Assembly: GCA_031216915.1 (NCBI GenBank)
Contig: CM062297.1
Coordinates: 532,106,971-532,170,970 of the forward strand
Reading direction: 5' to 3'
Length of the DNA: 64,000 bases
From: Pictodentalium vernedei
Taxonomy: Eukaryota; Mollusca; Scaphopoda; Dentaliida; Dentaliidae
Shown piece after piece: positions 21,748 through 33,889 of this stretch (within the stretch, counting starts at the first letter, position 1; every line of letters begins with the position of its first letter). The translations under genes were made by a program, and so were the position numbers. The notes under the pieces were generated by a model. It was not told the origin of the DNA. It saw nothing but the letters and a program-made list of their open reading frames with translations, and ran no database searches.

Positions 21748-21796
21748 TTTGTTTACAAAATTTCAAGTGGACATGTTCACAGGCTGTAGTGTCCGC

Positions 21797-22185
21797 ACTA
21801 TGATTTGGTTACTCTCTGTTGTATCCAGTGATGAATGATTTGTCTATATCTTACTGAAATATATGATCATGTAGAGACACATTTTATACGCCATTATCTC
21901 TCGAAATAATGGACAGAACCAGCTGATCTCTTCAGCCAAGAATTCTGACACGTAACACAAGAGAAATCATGTCCTTTTTCCCCGGACTTTTTGTTCATAA
22001 AAAAACCCAAAATCCAAAAATTCAAACATTTACCAAATAGTCGTTCATTTTTTCCCGTCAATATTTGTATCATGCCCAAAGCCAGACTTTAAACCCGAAA
22101 ACCTTATTCCAGAGTAAAGTTCGACCCATACAACCATTCTAATGTCCTCGTTATTTTAATATCGTGCAACCCAGATAAACGGAAC
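21797..22185 (+). repeat. Repeat R1, copy 1, left part
   Basis: Matches 36428-36818 at roughly 93% by eye, from ACTATGATTTGGTTACTC to CAGATAAACGGAAC. Homology stops exactly where LINE B begins and resumes after LINE C at 26821. Nature of R1 unknown; no coding region. Confidence 0.9.
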
Positions 22186-22187
22186 AC

Positions 22188-22871
22188 GGTAGATATCCAG
22201 TTGTAATTGAATCACTGACTCGCGCTGTTAAATACACTTCAAAATTCCACGCAACTGATAAAGAATCGCTAACATCCAAGGCCGCGGCATTATGCAGTGA
22301 TTTTACGATCCCGGAGAGGGCGAGGGCCAAAAGTAAGTTGGTGGTTGCGGGAAGTAGCATAGTTCGGGGGATCGACAACGTTGTCTGTGGTCCGGACAGT
22401 AAAAATAGAACAGTTCTGTGCTTTCCGGGGGCTAAAGTGGAGGACCTGAGGGATAGAGTGGACGGTATTGTAGCTGGGTCGGGGCCTGATCCGGTAGTGG
22501 TATTACATGTGGGGTCCAATAACATCAAGGAGAGGAAATCAGTTCGTTTGGTGGACACATACAAGGACCTAATTAGTAAGCTACTTACCAGGAATGCTCG
22601 GATCATCGTTTCAGGGGTGCTCCCCGTTATGGGTGGTGGGAATGAGAGGAACTCGCGGATTATGGCACTAAACGAGGAGCTGGAAGAGCACTGCAAAGAC
22701 TTGGGAATACATTTCATTGACCACTGGGATTCATTCTGGGGACAAGGAGAGTTGTATGGGCGAGACGGATTGCATTTAAGTAGGATGGGTACCGACCTGT
22801 TGGGCCAAAAAATTTTACAGGTGGCTGGGCCTTTTTTGGAGAAAAGGGGGGTAGGGGACCACAGCCGATAA
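22188..22871 (+). CDS. LINE B ORF1 (5'-truncated), SGNH/GDSL esterase domain
   Basis: The frame is open from the truncation point (22188) to TAA at 22869-22871, 227 codons, without an obvious first Met, so the N-terminus was lost on insertion. SGNH hydrolase blocks are visible: block I as VVAGSSIVRGID with the nucleophile-type Ser, a central VVLHVGSNNIKE (the G-x-N block, with SNN), then IIVSGVLPV, and near the end YGRDGLHLSRMG with the Asp...His pair. This fold occurs in ORF1 of CR1-group LINEs, where it is thought to act on lipids or membranes during retrotransposition; the substrate is not known. ORF2 follows 44 bp downstream. Confidence 0.85.
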   Translation, partial: GRYPVVIESLTRAVKYTSKFHATDKESLTSKAAALCSDFTIPERARAKSKLVVAGSSIVRGIDNVVCGPDSKNRTVLCFPGAKVEDLRDRVDGIVAGSGPDPVVVLHVGSNNIKERKSVRLVDTYKDLISKLLTRNARIIVSGVLPVMGGGNERNSRIMALNEELEEHCKDLGIHFIDHWDSFWGQGELYGRDGLHLSRMGTDLLGQKILQVAGPFLEKRGVGDHSR

Positions 22872-22915
22872 CCCAGAGGGGCACAAATGCTGGGAACATA
22901 GGAAGAACAACAAAC

Positions 22916-25900
22916 ATGCACAACACAGGGACATACCAGGGGTATAATAATGTGCCAGTGATGACAGAAAAACAAAGATTCATTAAGTTTGGGTACTGCA
23001 ACATCCAGGGTCTGCACAAGAAAGTAAGCGAAATATCAACAATGATGGACGAAGGAGACTTCGATATAATGGGTCTAAGTGAGACGTGGATACGACGGGA
23101 TGAGCGGGTTGATCAGATGAAGGGTTGCGTGTGGATAGGAGCTGGGCGAACTGAGGGTCAGAAACGGGGTGGGGGTGTTGGCATCTACGCTAAAGAGGAA
23201 TTACAGCCCTCATTGATTACAGATCTCACAGAAGCAAGGACTCAGATTCCAGTATCCAACGAAATAGTCTGGGCAAAAATCAAGTTAGGAAGCAGGAGTG
23301 TTGCCGTTGGTGTTGTATACTTAGCAGTGGAGGGAAGTAAGCCCGAGTGGAATGATTCAATATATACAACTCTTAGATCGAATATCACAGAGCTTGAAAG
23401 CAGAGGGTTCAGTATTGTCCTAATGGGGGACTTCAATGGGCACATCGGGGATAAGGAGGAGGGCATACAGGGAGGTGATAGGAAAATTAACACGAATGGG
23501 AGGAAGATGTTGGACCTATCAAAAGAGCTTGGTTTAAAAATCCTGAACAGAGATGCGAAATGTAAGGGTAAATGGACCTGGGAGAGGAACGATAAGAAAA
23601 CAATAATTGATTATATACTCACTGACGTTAGCGTATGGAGGGAGGTTATAGATGTAGAAATAGATGACGAGGGAAAAAATGACTTGGGTAGTGATCACAA
23701 CCTGATAACAGTTAAGATTATGGGCAAAAAGACGAATAGAGACAGAAATACCTTCAAGGAAGTTTGGGGACTAAAACAAGGAGCCGACTGGAAGCAGTTT
23801 CGGGAAAAACTAAAACCAAGTCTTGAATGTATACCTAGGGATGCAAATGTCCAGAGTATTTCAGATGGCATAGTAAATAGCCTAACAGAGGCAGGGAAGG
23901 ATTGTATAGGAAGGGTGAGGGTCCCAACGAGAGAGCTCGGATACAGGGTTAACGAGGGACTGAAAAAGGCTATAAAAGAAAGGAAGGTAAAATGCGCTGC
24001 GTACAGAAGAAGTAGGAAGCTTAAAGGGGTGGATAACAATGACACGAGACTAATGAAAGGAGAATATGAACTGGCACGGAAAAAGGTGAATGAGATAAAG
24101 AATAATAATAGGAAGGAGCGCAATTGCAGTCTTGCCAGAACAATAAAGAAAACGGGGGGTTCGAGCTCAAACGTATTTTGGAACTGGGTAAATAAACGGG
24201 GGAAAAGTAGTGTGCAGAGTATCAAAGTGGATGGGGAAAGTACAGAAGATAAAGGCCGTATCGCTTCAGAGTTAGTCAAGCACTGGGAAAAGATAAACGA
24301 TAGGCGATGGGGCAGTGGGTCCCCACCAAAAAGAAATACACTGGTGGAGGAGAACCTATCCAATCGTGTATGTAGCGAAATAACGGCAGAAGAAGTGCGG
24401 AACGTGGTCTCGAAATTAAAAAATGGTAAAGCGGGAGGGACTGATGAAATTCCGAACGAATTCCTCAAAAATGGAGGGGAGGCACTTATTGAAGTCCTGA
24501 CAAACCTTTTCAACCTGGCTCTGCGAAAGCAAAAGGTCCCCAGAGAGTGGAAGGAAAGTAAGGTGTCGTTCATACACAAAAAGGGGGATAAGGAAGTTCT
24601 AGATAACTATAGGGGGATATCAGTTAGTAGTAACATCGGAAAAGTATTCTGTAAGGTCATATACGGTAGACTTGAGGAAGTTATTGAAGAGAAAGGTTTT
24701 TTAGGAGAAATTCAAAATGGTTCCAGGAAAGGTCGAAGAGTCACTGATCACCTATTTACACTCACCCAACTGATAGAATCAACAAAGGCTGAAAAGAAAA
24801 AGATGTTTCTGGCATTTCTAGATGTGAAAAAAGCGTACGACCGAGTGTGGAGGGAAGGTATGTGGCGAAAGCTCGAGGGCATCGGACTGGGGGGTGACTT
24901 TGTGGGAATCATGAAAGCACTGTATACAGATGTGCAAAGCCAACTCAGTCTAGGGAGTATCACTACAAAACGAGTCCCTATGGATATAGGCCTCAAGCAG
25001 GGGTGTATCTTTTCACCGATTTTGTTTGCATTGTATGTTAAAGATTTAGGGGACGAACTAATTCAGAGTGCGGAGGGGGTAAATGTTGGAGACATAAAGG
25101 TACCAGGCTTATTCTTTGCGGACGACATGGTGTTAATGTCTAGAACTGAACAGGGGCTAGAGAAATTGCTGGAAATTGTTGGTAGATATGGGAACACTTG
25201 GCGGCTCGAACTAAATGAAAATAAAAGCAAGGTAATACCCGTTGGACGCAAGGTAGATATGACGAAGAGATGGAGAGTGGGGGAGTTCTCAATCCCCGAA
25301 GGGGAAAGCAAACAAATCACTGTAGGAGAAACGGGAGAGTATGAGTATCTAGGGGTAAGCATAAATATAACGAGAAGAGGGGTGTACAGAAATTACTCAG
25401 CCAAACTGATTCTGAAGGGGAAAAGAATTCTGAACCAACTAAAACTTTTAGGGAAAAATAGTTTCAACAAGGTCTTTGTGGGGAAAACACTGTAGGAGAG
25501 GGTGGGTTTACCAAGTATAACGTATGGCACGGACGTGATTCCATTAAACCAAACCGTTATTAAGAAGTTGGAAAGTACTCAGAATGATGCCGGCAGATGG
25601 ATAACAGGGTCGAGTAATGCTGCAGCTTTGGAAGCAGTAAGGGGGGAGCTTGGGTGGATGGAAATCAAGGACAGGGTAGATTTGGGAAAACTGTGTTACT
25701 TTAACTACTTGAGAAACCTGCCTGACAACCGGTGGTGCAAATTGATGCTCGATACCATTTGGAATTCTAATATAGATACGGGGTGGTCAAAACATGTGAG
25801 GGAACTAATGGACAATTACTCTATAGAGGTCACAAACATAGAAGTAGGAATGAAAGAAGGCAAAAGGTTTGTCAAAGAGAGAGTCATGGAAGATTGCAAT

Positions 25901-26350
25901 CGAAACTGGCGAGCAGGGGTCAGCGTGAAAAGATCACTGCAGGGGTTACAATATAAAGAAAAGCCAGCTTTTGAGAAGTACCTAGATGGCACTTTTGGAG
26001 GGTCACTGCTGTTCAAACTGAGATCAAGATCACTGGAGCTTCGGGGAAAAATTGGGAGAGATGGAGAAAAGGGATGCCAAATGTGCCACTCTGGAGTAGT
26101 GGAGACCCTGGAACATTTTCTCTTGGAATGCCCACAGTATATACCTCATAGAATAAAATTTACTGGAAGAATAATGCAGAAGTGGGGTGAAGAAACAAAG
26201 GGTAGATGGCTGAAGGGGGACACGAGGGAGAGGGTAGGAATGCTTATTGAAGAAATTGAAAAAGAGGAAGTGAGGGACACTATTAAGCAGTTTATATCTG
26301 AATGCTGGGAGGAGAGGAGGGGAAGAGGGGGTGGGGTGCAGGGGGAATGA
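22916..26350 (+). pseudogene. LINE B ORF2, 1144 codons with one in-frame stop
   Basis: ATG at 22916, final TGA at 26348. Residues ~20-255 are the apurinic-type endonuclease (FGYCNIQGLHKKVSE, LSETWIRRDE, VLMGDFNGHIG, and LGSDHNLITVKI with the catalytic SDH). RT follows from ~500: SKLKNGKAGGTDEIPNEFLK, YRGISVSSNIGKVF, FLDVKKAYDRVW, GLKQGCIFSPILF and FFADDMVLMS. The tail has CQMCHSGVVETLEHFLLECP. One TAG at 25493-25495 replaces a Trp codon that is intact in the minus-strand copy. Everything else reads through, so this was recently functional. In cells it would nick target DNA and copy LINE RNA at the nick. Confidence 0.93.
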
Positions 26351-26412
26351 TGGCCTTATCTTATGAGGACCGCGACAAATCAGCGGCTGGCCAAAGAGTT
26401 ATTATTATTATT

Positions 26413-26820
26413 AAGAAAGAATATGCAAAAAATGTAATTCAGAAATTGAAACAAAAGAGCATTTCATCATGAGATGTCCAATATATTCCAATATATACTG
26501 AATACAAAAAGCAATATTTCGCGAAAACTGGGAAACTAAATCAAAGCTTTACAAACATGAGCGACAAACAAAAATTCATATGTATAATGAGTAACAAGAG
26601 AAGTGATACATGCAACGTCATCTGCAACATGGTTAGATCATTTCTTCGAAAAAGAAATGATTCACCAAATAAGTGTTGATTATATTCTAATATATACTGA
26701 AATGTATGGTTATCTTTATATTGTTTATTGTTATTATTTACTGGCATCTGTCTCATGTGGACGTTATTGCCATTAAACTGTCCATCCCTCCATCCATCCT
26801 ATCTAACTATCTATCTATCT
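26413..26820 (+). mobile_element. LINE C: 3' end of a different LINE
   Basis: Starts directly after the LINE B tail. The frame RICKKCNSEIETKEHFIMRC encodes a zinc-finger-like C-terminus (C-x2-C...H-x4-C) of another LINE ORF2, followed by a stop, about 300 bp of 3' UTR, and a (CTAT)n tail at 26797-26820. Homology to R1 resumes right after this tail. LINE B and LINE C thus form a head-to-tail pair at one R1 break. Confidence 0.75.
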
Positions 26821-28186
26821 GTGATTCGTCATCGACTGACGACCCAGTATTGAGGCTTGAAAAAGAGGCCAAATTCTCTTTTTCAAGGCTGCGCATATAC
26901 GCATGTATCATTATTAGTATTTACGTGTTTGCGGATTTCATGGGGATAGCGTTGTGTCGCTGGAGGAAGGTTTTGCAGAATATTGTGTTTTGTTTTAAAG
27001 TTATTTTGGAAAAAAAGACGAATGAGACTGTTGCATTCTCTCACCCAATCTTGAAACGTTTATCGCGATGCACATTTTAAAACTCTCTCTGCAATGTTTT
27101 TATTGTGTTTCACTACTTTTTAAAACAGTTCTAACAGCTCCAATACATTGGTTTAAACACAATAGGTTGCGTTATTTTGTTATTTTTTCATCGGACTAAT
27201 TGCGCGATGATGGGATGATCCATTAAGGCTGGACATGACCAGCGTTTACCTTCAGATCAGTGGAAAAACGGCCTGATTATCTCCCCTAAAAATGTCGTTT
27301 TGGTCATTGAAAATTAGCATGACGGAGATGGGAAAATTTTACAATTCCTAAGATTAAATAAAATGTTCAAAAGTTATATTATGGAAGCCCATGGCATCTG
27401 AAAGTCCAATACATTTTCGTTATGATGATTGTTGAATGGTGCCAGTTTACCATCTGAGTTTTGTTCCTCCGTCACTTATAAAATGTACTGGTTTCTCCAG
27501 TGCAATCATGCTAAAAATGTTTAAAAACAATGTTTCCAGTGACTTTTGGTCATCTGTGTACGCTTTTTGGATTGGCAGATGAATGGGAAGCGCATCAATT
27601 CGAAAAATATGATCTTGTGTCTACTGTCTGGTGGAAATATCTATCAGACCCGAGACTTGACTTTTGATATCCAAAATTCTGTATAATCTGATAAATTTTC
27701 TCACACCTTGGCCGATGATTTGTGAAGCAATAAGCTGATGGGTTCTGACAGTCGATAAGGAGAGATAACCGTCCACTTGAACCTGTCACTTGAAGTGGAA
27801 AGCTGGGTACGGATGCAGTAACTATTCCTGCACAACGACTGACAATTTCATGGGAATCCCTCGAAATTTGGCTGAAGAAATTGATGAAAGGCGGTAATTT
27901 TTGCGAATTTGGTCTTTTTTCAAGGCTGTACGAAACGGCCGTATGAGTATATCTTGAAACGTCGATCTGTTCCCTTCTTGAACTTTTAATAAATCGTGAA
28001 GGCTGCAGAGATCGGGTAAAATCGAACTGGCATTGCTAAATTCGCCACAAATGGGTTGCGACACTGCCTTTGAATCTTAGCTAACCGCAATAACTCAAAA
28101 ATAGACGAAAAATACGAATGTATTTATGGCGAAATATCGGCGAATTGGCTAATCAGACACCTACGTCGGAGAAATATACTATTAAA
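26821..28186 (+). repeat. Repeat R1, copy 1, middle part
   Basis: Matches 36838-38222 nearly throughout (~93% by eye), from TGATTCGTCATCGACTGACG to GACACCTACGTCGGAGAAAT. It includes a perfect TTGAAAAAGAG/CTCTTTTTCAA hairpin near 26858-26887 that is partly lost in copy 2. No coding potential. Confidence 0.88.
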
Positions 28187-29690
28187 AAAATGTAGGGGAT
28201 AACCAAACTGATGTTGGTATTTTCAGAATATGGTATTGGATACGCGTGATTGGACTCATCAATATGTTACCAAGTTTAGTGTGGATCACGAATGTCACCG
28301 GCCCACGAAAACATTGTGCAGATTTTTCGCACGAGCGCCGCGTTGATGTCTGTGGGATACGTTTTGAAATTTTCATTTGTACTGGACGGGCTTTTTCGGA
28401 GGTCTTATCGTTCTTTTCTTGGTATAAACTCGTCCATCAATAGTTTCTGGTCGAAACATAACTTTTGAGGTATGCGACGACTGACACGTGACGAACGTTT
28501 ACGTGCCGTTGGCATGTTGGAACCTGGCAACAGACAGACTGCAGTGGCTCGAATTCTCAACGTTACTCAATCGGTGATTAGCAGGCTGTGGTCACGCTAC
28601 CGTCAGACAGGCAATGTTGATGACAGACGTCGGTCAGGTCGTCCAAGGGCGACAGCTGCTAACCAGAATGGTTTCATCCGAACCACAGCATTATGTAATC
28701 GCCATTAAAGTGCCTCAGAAATTGGACAGCAGCTGCACCGAGCGTCAGATGTGCGAGTCAGTGGTCAGACTATCCGAAATCGCCTACACAGCTGGAATTT
28801 GTACGTTCGACGACCTCAAATAATTCCACGTTTGACTGAACGTCACGTCGCAGCAAGGCGTAGTTGGTGTGGAGCACAACAGCGCTGGGACAATTGTCCG
28901 TGGAGCAACGTTATGTGTTCCGATTAATCGAGGTTCACTCTCGACTTCCACGACAGGCGAAACAGAGTGTGGCGGCGGCGGTACGAACGATACCATGACG
29001 TAACCGTTAGGCAGCACGATCGTTTTGGTGGTGGATCGGTTATGGTGTGGGAAGACATAACCATGACAAGCAGAACAGCATTACATGTCATCCAAGGGCG
29101 TGTCACAGGGCAGTACTACCGTGCCAACATGTTAGCAGCTCATGTGATGCCATTTGCGCGACGACACGGCCGTCGATTCATTTTCCAAGATGACAATGCA
29201 AGAGCACACAGGGCCCGTGTCGCTACAGAGTTCCTCTAGGAGGAGAACATCACTACACTGCTTCGGTCAGCACTAAGTTCAGACCTTTCAACAACCGAGC
29301 ACGTCTGGGATATGCTTGGCAGGCGCCTACGACAACAACCACTACCAATGTCCAGGAACTCGCCGCTGCACTACAGGAAGAACGGAATAACATCAGTCAA
29401 GCTAAGATTGGACGCTTGGCGAGGAGTATATCACGTCGGATCCGCGCTTGTCTCGCGAACAGAGGAGGATTTACCAGGTATTGAGGTCTTGGACTGAATG
29501 TGGTAAATTCTCTGACTGACCGTCCATGTCTTCCACAGCTCAGTGTGTGGAATGTGTGCTTATCAGACACTATCGCTGAATTCATTCATCGGATGTCACA
29601 GTGCAATGTCACAGCTGTCTTTTAGATGAAAATATAAATATATTTCCTCACATATCTCACTTTTTATCAATTACCCGCTCCTTTTTTCGA
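28187..29690 (+). mobile_element. Tc1/mariner-type DNA transposon, decayed
   Basis: Interrupts R1 copy 1: R1 homology stops near 28187 and resumes near 29691. The only gene is a broken Tc1 transposase at 28472-29497. I could not make out convincing terminal inverted repeats (weak A-run resemblance only), so the element ends are set by the R1 homology break, not by its own termini. Confidence 0.75.
28472..29497 (+). pseudogene. Tc1-like transposase (DD34E), broken
   Basis: Begins MRRLTRDERLRAVGMLEPGN. The N-terminal paired-type helix-turn-helix is visible (ILNVTQSVISRLWSRYRQTG), then the GRPRAT hook. Catalytic residues can be followed across frames: first Asp in CSD near 28920, second in FQDDNARAH near 29188, and Glu in TTEHVWDMLG 34 residues later, the Tc1 spacing. 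Breaks: a frameshift near 28690, a TAA after the first Asp (28926-28928, GAA expected), a TAG near 29237, and a shifted C-terminus from about 29330. This family is widespread in marine invertebrates and fish. It is inactive here. Confidence 0.9.
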
Positions 29691-29775
29691 ACAGTATATA
29701 ATTGCCAGTCTTCCTCTGTTGCAGCAAAATACATGGGCGCAGCGTTTCCTTTGTGAACCCTAAAATCGCATGGAA
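29691..29775 (+). repeat. Repeat R1, copy 1, right end
   Basis: GCCAGTCTTCCTCTGTTGCA and onward matches 38229-38290. It confirms that the Tc1 element split R1. Confidence 0.8.
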
Positions 29776-29807
29776 GTCTGTAGAATCGAATACGAACCGA
29801 GAGGACG

Positions 29808-29845
29808 CCCCCCCCCCCTCTCCACACACACACACACAAACACAC
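29808..29845. repeat. (C)n-(CA)n compound microsatellite
   Basis: A run of C followed closely by CACACACACACACA. The same compound pattern recurs at 16700-16732 and 53804-53836. From here to the SINE at 30264 nothing else is recognised except two further G runs near 30050-30076. Confidence 0.85.
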
Positions 29846-30263
29846 GTCAGTCTCAATGCAAAGACTTTTCCACTCATTATTAACCTCTCACCGACCGGCC
29901 AAGTTTGGCATTTTTTTTCGGTCTATTTGATAAACTCTTCCACTCTAACCTTATACAGGAGCGTGAGGTTGGAATTCAACAGTTTACCTTAGATCGCATT
30001 AAACTGATATTGTGGAAAGAAGGGGGTGAGGTGGGCTGGGTTGTCGAAGGGGGGGGGGGGCTTTTGGGGGGGGGGCGGAGGCAGTCACGCCTATTAAAAC
30101 AGTATTATATGGGGAATGAATCAATCAAGATTTGAAGATAGGAGATTCAATGTTCTGTCATTCTTGCTACTGACGCGAAGAAACGCTATGATTCCAGGCA
30201 TGAGTAATTCCGCGTCAGGTGCATGCCAACGAGGTCTAAACAACGGGTAAGGAAGGCCTGAAT

Positions 30264-30298
<35 letters not shown>

Positions 30299-30658
30299 TA
30301 TATATATTTATTGGAGTTTAACGGCACTTTACACAGCCAGGGTCACCTCGTGTCGGACAGTTTTACGGGTGGAGGAAGCCGAACTACCTGGAGAGAACCA
30401 CCGAGTGTGACAAGAAACTGTCAGAATCCCCAACGTACTTACTCCACATAATCAGGGTTAACATGGGTTGAAGACAAGAGCACATCGACGTTTAGTAAGC
30501 CTTAGTATACAAGGCCATCGTTCCCCCCACGTGGGCAATTGGGATTAAGTGTTTTGCCCACGAACACAACGCGGTTGTTGCAGGTGGGATTCGAATCGAG
30601 GACCTCTCGACTTGCAGCTTACACCTTTACCTACTGAGCTACCTCGCCGCGTTCTCAG
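30264..30658 (-). mobile_element. Complete tRNA-derived SINE with target-site duplication
   Basis: Best copy of the family. On the minus strand it starts at 30658 with a head containing an A box (TAGCTCAGTAGG) and B box (GATTCGAATCCC), then a body and a tail of (AAAT)n with a TATATA interruption at 30264-30315. It is flanked by GGAAGGCCTGAAT at 30251-30263 and 30659-30671. The head marks it as tRNA-derived and transcribed by RNA polymerase III; the ..TAAA(C)ACCAATAAAT end suggests a partner LINE with an AT-rich tail. Confidence 0.95.
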
Positions 30659-30671
30659 GGAAGGCCTGAAT

Positions 30672-33600
30672 GAAATGACGAGAATTACATGTATTTATCA
30701 AGCAAGGTATGCTTTTGGAATGCCTACGGTGAAGGCATGCCTGTATAAGATATTTGGAATAAATAACATTTTATTGGAAGATCCTGCGTCACGACAATTG
30801 CATGTCTTTACCGTTGGAATACCTCCCACCCCCACATTCCGTCTACACTTCAGCTCGGAAACGATAAAAAACACAGTTTAGGACGTAATGGAAACAGAGT
30901 ACCTTACGAGATGCAACCATTGGCGCGTGTAACTGTCAAACCTTTCGGCTTTGACCAGACCAAAGCCAAACCGGAGTTCAAAATTGCATTCGTTAAGCAT
31001 ATATGCACCAGCAGCGTATCGTCTATTTTTGCCAAATATCAAGACCCCCATTAGCACAAGTGCACTGACGTGTTTCGTCTCATGTTAAACTGAAAATAAA
31101 AATTGTAAATTTAGTATCTGCACTGGGCAAAGCGTGCATGCCTTTGTGTTGGTTGTTGGGATTTATGTCCGTCTGTACACAGTGCAACTGAACGGAATAA
31201 TTCTTTATGAGTTGTCCGACTTCCAAAGTTGCAGTCCGAAATGATACAATCTGCGAACATAATGAGAAAACTGTTTCTGCTTGAAAAACTCTTGAAATAT
31301 TTTTCTTAGTTGATGCCTCGATGTCGGATCTTCTGGCAAGAAAATAACCGATTGAATGCATCCACTGTAATGGCTTGAAAGGGCCGGTTGAAATGATCCG
31401 TTGGCCTGAACAGGCAATTGAATATTTGGATGTATATTGTTGGAAAACAGAAAAAATATTTCGTCGTCAGCGCCGGGTTGCGCTGAACTGGGGACAATAT
31501 TCCCCAACCATTACTCTTTTCGAAATCTACCATTAACAGAAAGACATTATTCTGTATCCCTGTTTATTGGGGCTAACTGGTGTAAGGTGAGGGGGATATT
31601 TTTATTTTTTTTTTTTAACTCTAATTCACATGACAATATTTTCGATTACATTTGTGAAAAACTGATATTGTTTGTGTTGTGTGTATACAGTTATAAATTT
31701 ACATTACAAAATTTTTAATGCCCTCATGGAATGAATAAGTAACGTTTGTAAAGTGTTCGTAGGCTTTGGCAAACAAATTAAAAAAATGGAATACATCTTT
31801 CATATTTTTCAGCTCAGGTGGGTGTCAATTGGAAATGCGGCGTTTCTACATATCCTCATTTTCTCTCGTGAAATATTATCGAATGGGAGAAACTTTGTAA
31901 TGAATGGTGTGGCGAGGGAGAGGGAGATAGGGGTTTTTGTCGCCCATTCCTCACGGAATGGAAGCAGTAGGTGCATCATTTTAGGATCATTTTAGGAACG
32001 AACTACATTAATGTCACGGGTAGTTAATCTATTAGAGTGAGGTGAAACCCATATCCACAGAAGTAAACTTGTATTTTATTACCCAATCTATTTGGTCACT
32101 AGTATCGAGCCTAATAGGGAACAAGGCTATAATGTACCTTTTTGAGAAAATAAAAAACTTCCCTCTTAAGCAATGTTTTATTCAAACTCTCTTGTTGGTT
32201 GTATTGGCGAAAACGTTTTATTGGCGGGTTTGCGTTGGGAGTTGGGAGTATTTCAGTAAATGAACGCGTTTTAAATGAATATGAAAAACAAGCTGTTTTG
32301 TGATTAAAACCAGAATATCGTAAACAGCTTCAGAGATTTAAAATACAAGAAATCACTGTCACAGTAACATATAAATTTTGTATAAGAACCATGTAGTTGG
32401 ATGTGAACATCATTTATGCAAAATAGCAGTTGATCTTCGTTGAACATTATCCCCCATTTATAAAGGAAAACTATCCACATAAAATTTTATCGGGCTATTT
32501 ACTCTCATATAATCCTGATTGGAACTCATGGATGGGGAGTGGTGATTGTTTACTTGTGTAAACAAACTGTGTATAACAAGCGTCCACAGTCAATGTCTAG
32601 GTTGTATGTCCCCCATAATGAGGTAGTACAGGTTCAAACGATTGGCTAAACTTCAATTTACACCGTGTTTATGTTAACTGCAGGCCCATAGATGTTGGAA
32701 GTTACCGTAAATACCAATAAATTGATAATCACATGAGAAATATTATGGAGATTAACATTTTCTCTAAGATGTTGGTATACCACTGACCTTGTCTCGAGCG
32801 TGTAACCACGATAAAGGAAGTTCGTTATTACTGTGGGCAGTGCGTGGATTGTGGAGTACCACCAAAACAACCATGGGTGGAGTTTTTTCTCAGACAAAAT
32901 CCCTTCTGTGAAAAAACATGAGAAAGATAAGCAAAGCTTAAGCCATTTCACCTTCAGCTTCAACCTGGAGGTTCTGTCTTAAAAGATGTTAAAGCCAGGT
33001 GCGTCGCGAAGTTGACTCATTGGAGGAGGGGGTCAAAACAAGATTTGTTCCGAGTGTTAATGTTCAAGTTCCGGCCTATCAATAACTTCATCTACACCTT
33101 TAATTAGTCGGCGGGGGATTATAGTTGAAATACTCAAGTTTTCTTTTAAATTTATTTTTGGAAATATAAAATATACTTGTGGCAGTCGTGACGCACAGCC
33201 TGTCTAATTAAAACGAACTTTTCAGTTAACTCACAATTGGTCAAGCTTGGCCCCAACAATCTGAATCGGGTCAGAACAGATCTCCATTTGTATGCCACCC
33301 GCACACGTAAAATACGTTAGAGACAAATACACGAGGGCTTCTAAGATACAGTTCTCGAAAAGTGCCCTTCTGGTGTAAAAGAGCACGCGCTGTCCTGGTG
33401 CCCCCCCCCCCTTATCCTCAGAGCAAGGGGGTGGCAGCTGTCCCAGTCCCTGCTTCCGGCGATCTTCTCTACTATACGCATACGTTACACTTGACATTCA
33501 TGTCACCTATTAAACTATGGATATTACAAGAAAGACTTCACTGTGCTGTAATTTGCTGGTTTGAGATTTGTTCTCCGTGCTGGTCATTTTTCATTTTTGC

Positions 33601-33889
33601 TGTTCAGTATATCCAAATTAATTTGCAAAGAAATCGACGTATGTTTATTTCCTCCGAGAAATATCCGGTGTGTGTGTGGTGTGTGTGTTTGAGGTTACAA
33701 AATCGCACTGGCACAGACATTTCCTACTGAAACGTTTTTTTCTTTTAATATGCCGCCGAAAAATTGTTTTCATTTACTGAACCCTGATGGGTTTCAAACA
33801 TGACACAAAAGTATATAAAATTGATTTAAACTAAGTGATGAGCTTAGGAACTGGTTAAACTGACAGGCAAACATTGATGTTATTCATTG
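30672..33889. other. 3.2 kb with nothing recognised
   Basis: AT-rich sequence. ORFs are all under 125 codons with no familiar motif on either strand. There is a C10 run near 33402 and a TTGTTTAC/GTAAACAA small hairpin near 32548. I cannot exclude small exons of a host gene. Confidence 0.5.

Larger units (their letters stand above)
22186..26412 (+). mobile_element. LINE B: young, 5'-truncated CR1/L2-group LINE
   Basis: Inserted into R1, with a break exactly at 22185/22186. It carries the 3' part of an ORF1 with an SGNH esterase domain, then ORF2 with endonuclease, RT and a C-terminal zinc-finger motif, a very short 3' UTR and an (ATT)n tail ending about 26412. The esterase ORF1 plus endonuclease/RT ORF2 layout is known from CR1-group LINEs; exact clade is uncertain. 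One in-frame stop is the only ORF2 defect. Other copies of the family or its sister D lie at 12187, 40590, 46655, 48905 and 50717. Confidence 0.9.

Noticed and set aside
22151-23017. 288-codon minus-strand ORF
   Set aside because: Antisense to the esterase ORF1 of LINE B, no motif of its own.
23695-24579. 294-codon minus-strand ORF opposite LINE B ORF2
   Set aside because: Shadow of the real plus-strand reading frame; hydrophobic, Ser/Phe-rich composition typical of antisense frames.
30672-33889. Host gene exons
   Set aside because: No ORF or splice-site arrangement I could defend in this stretch.
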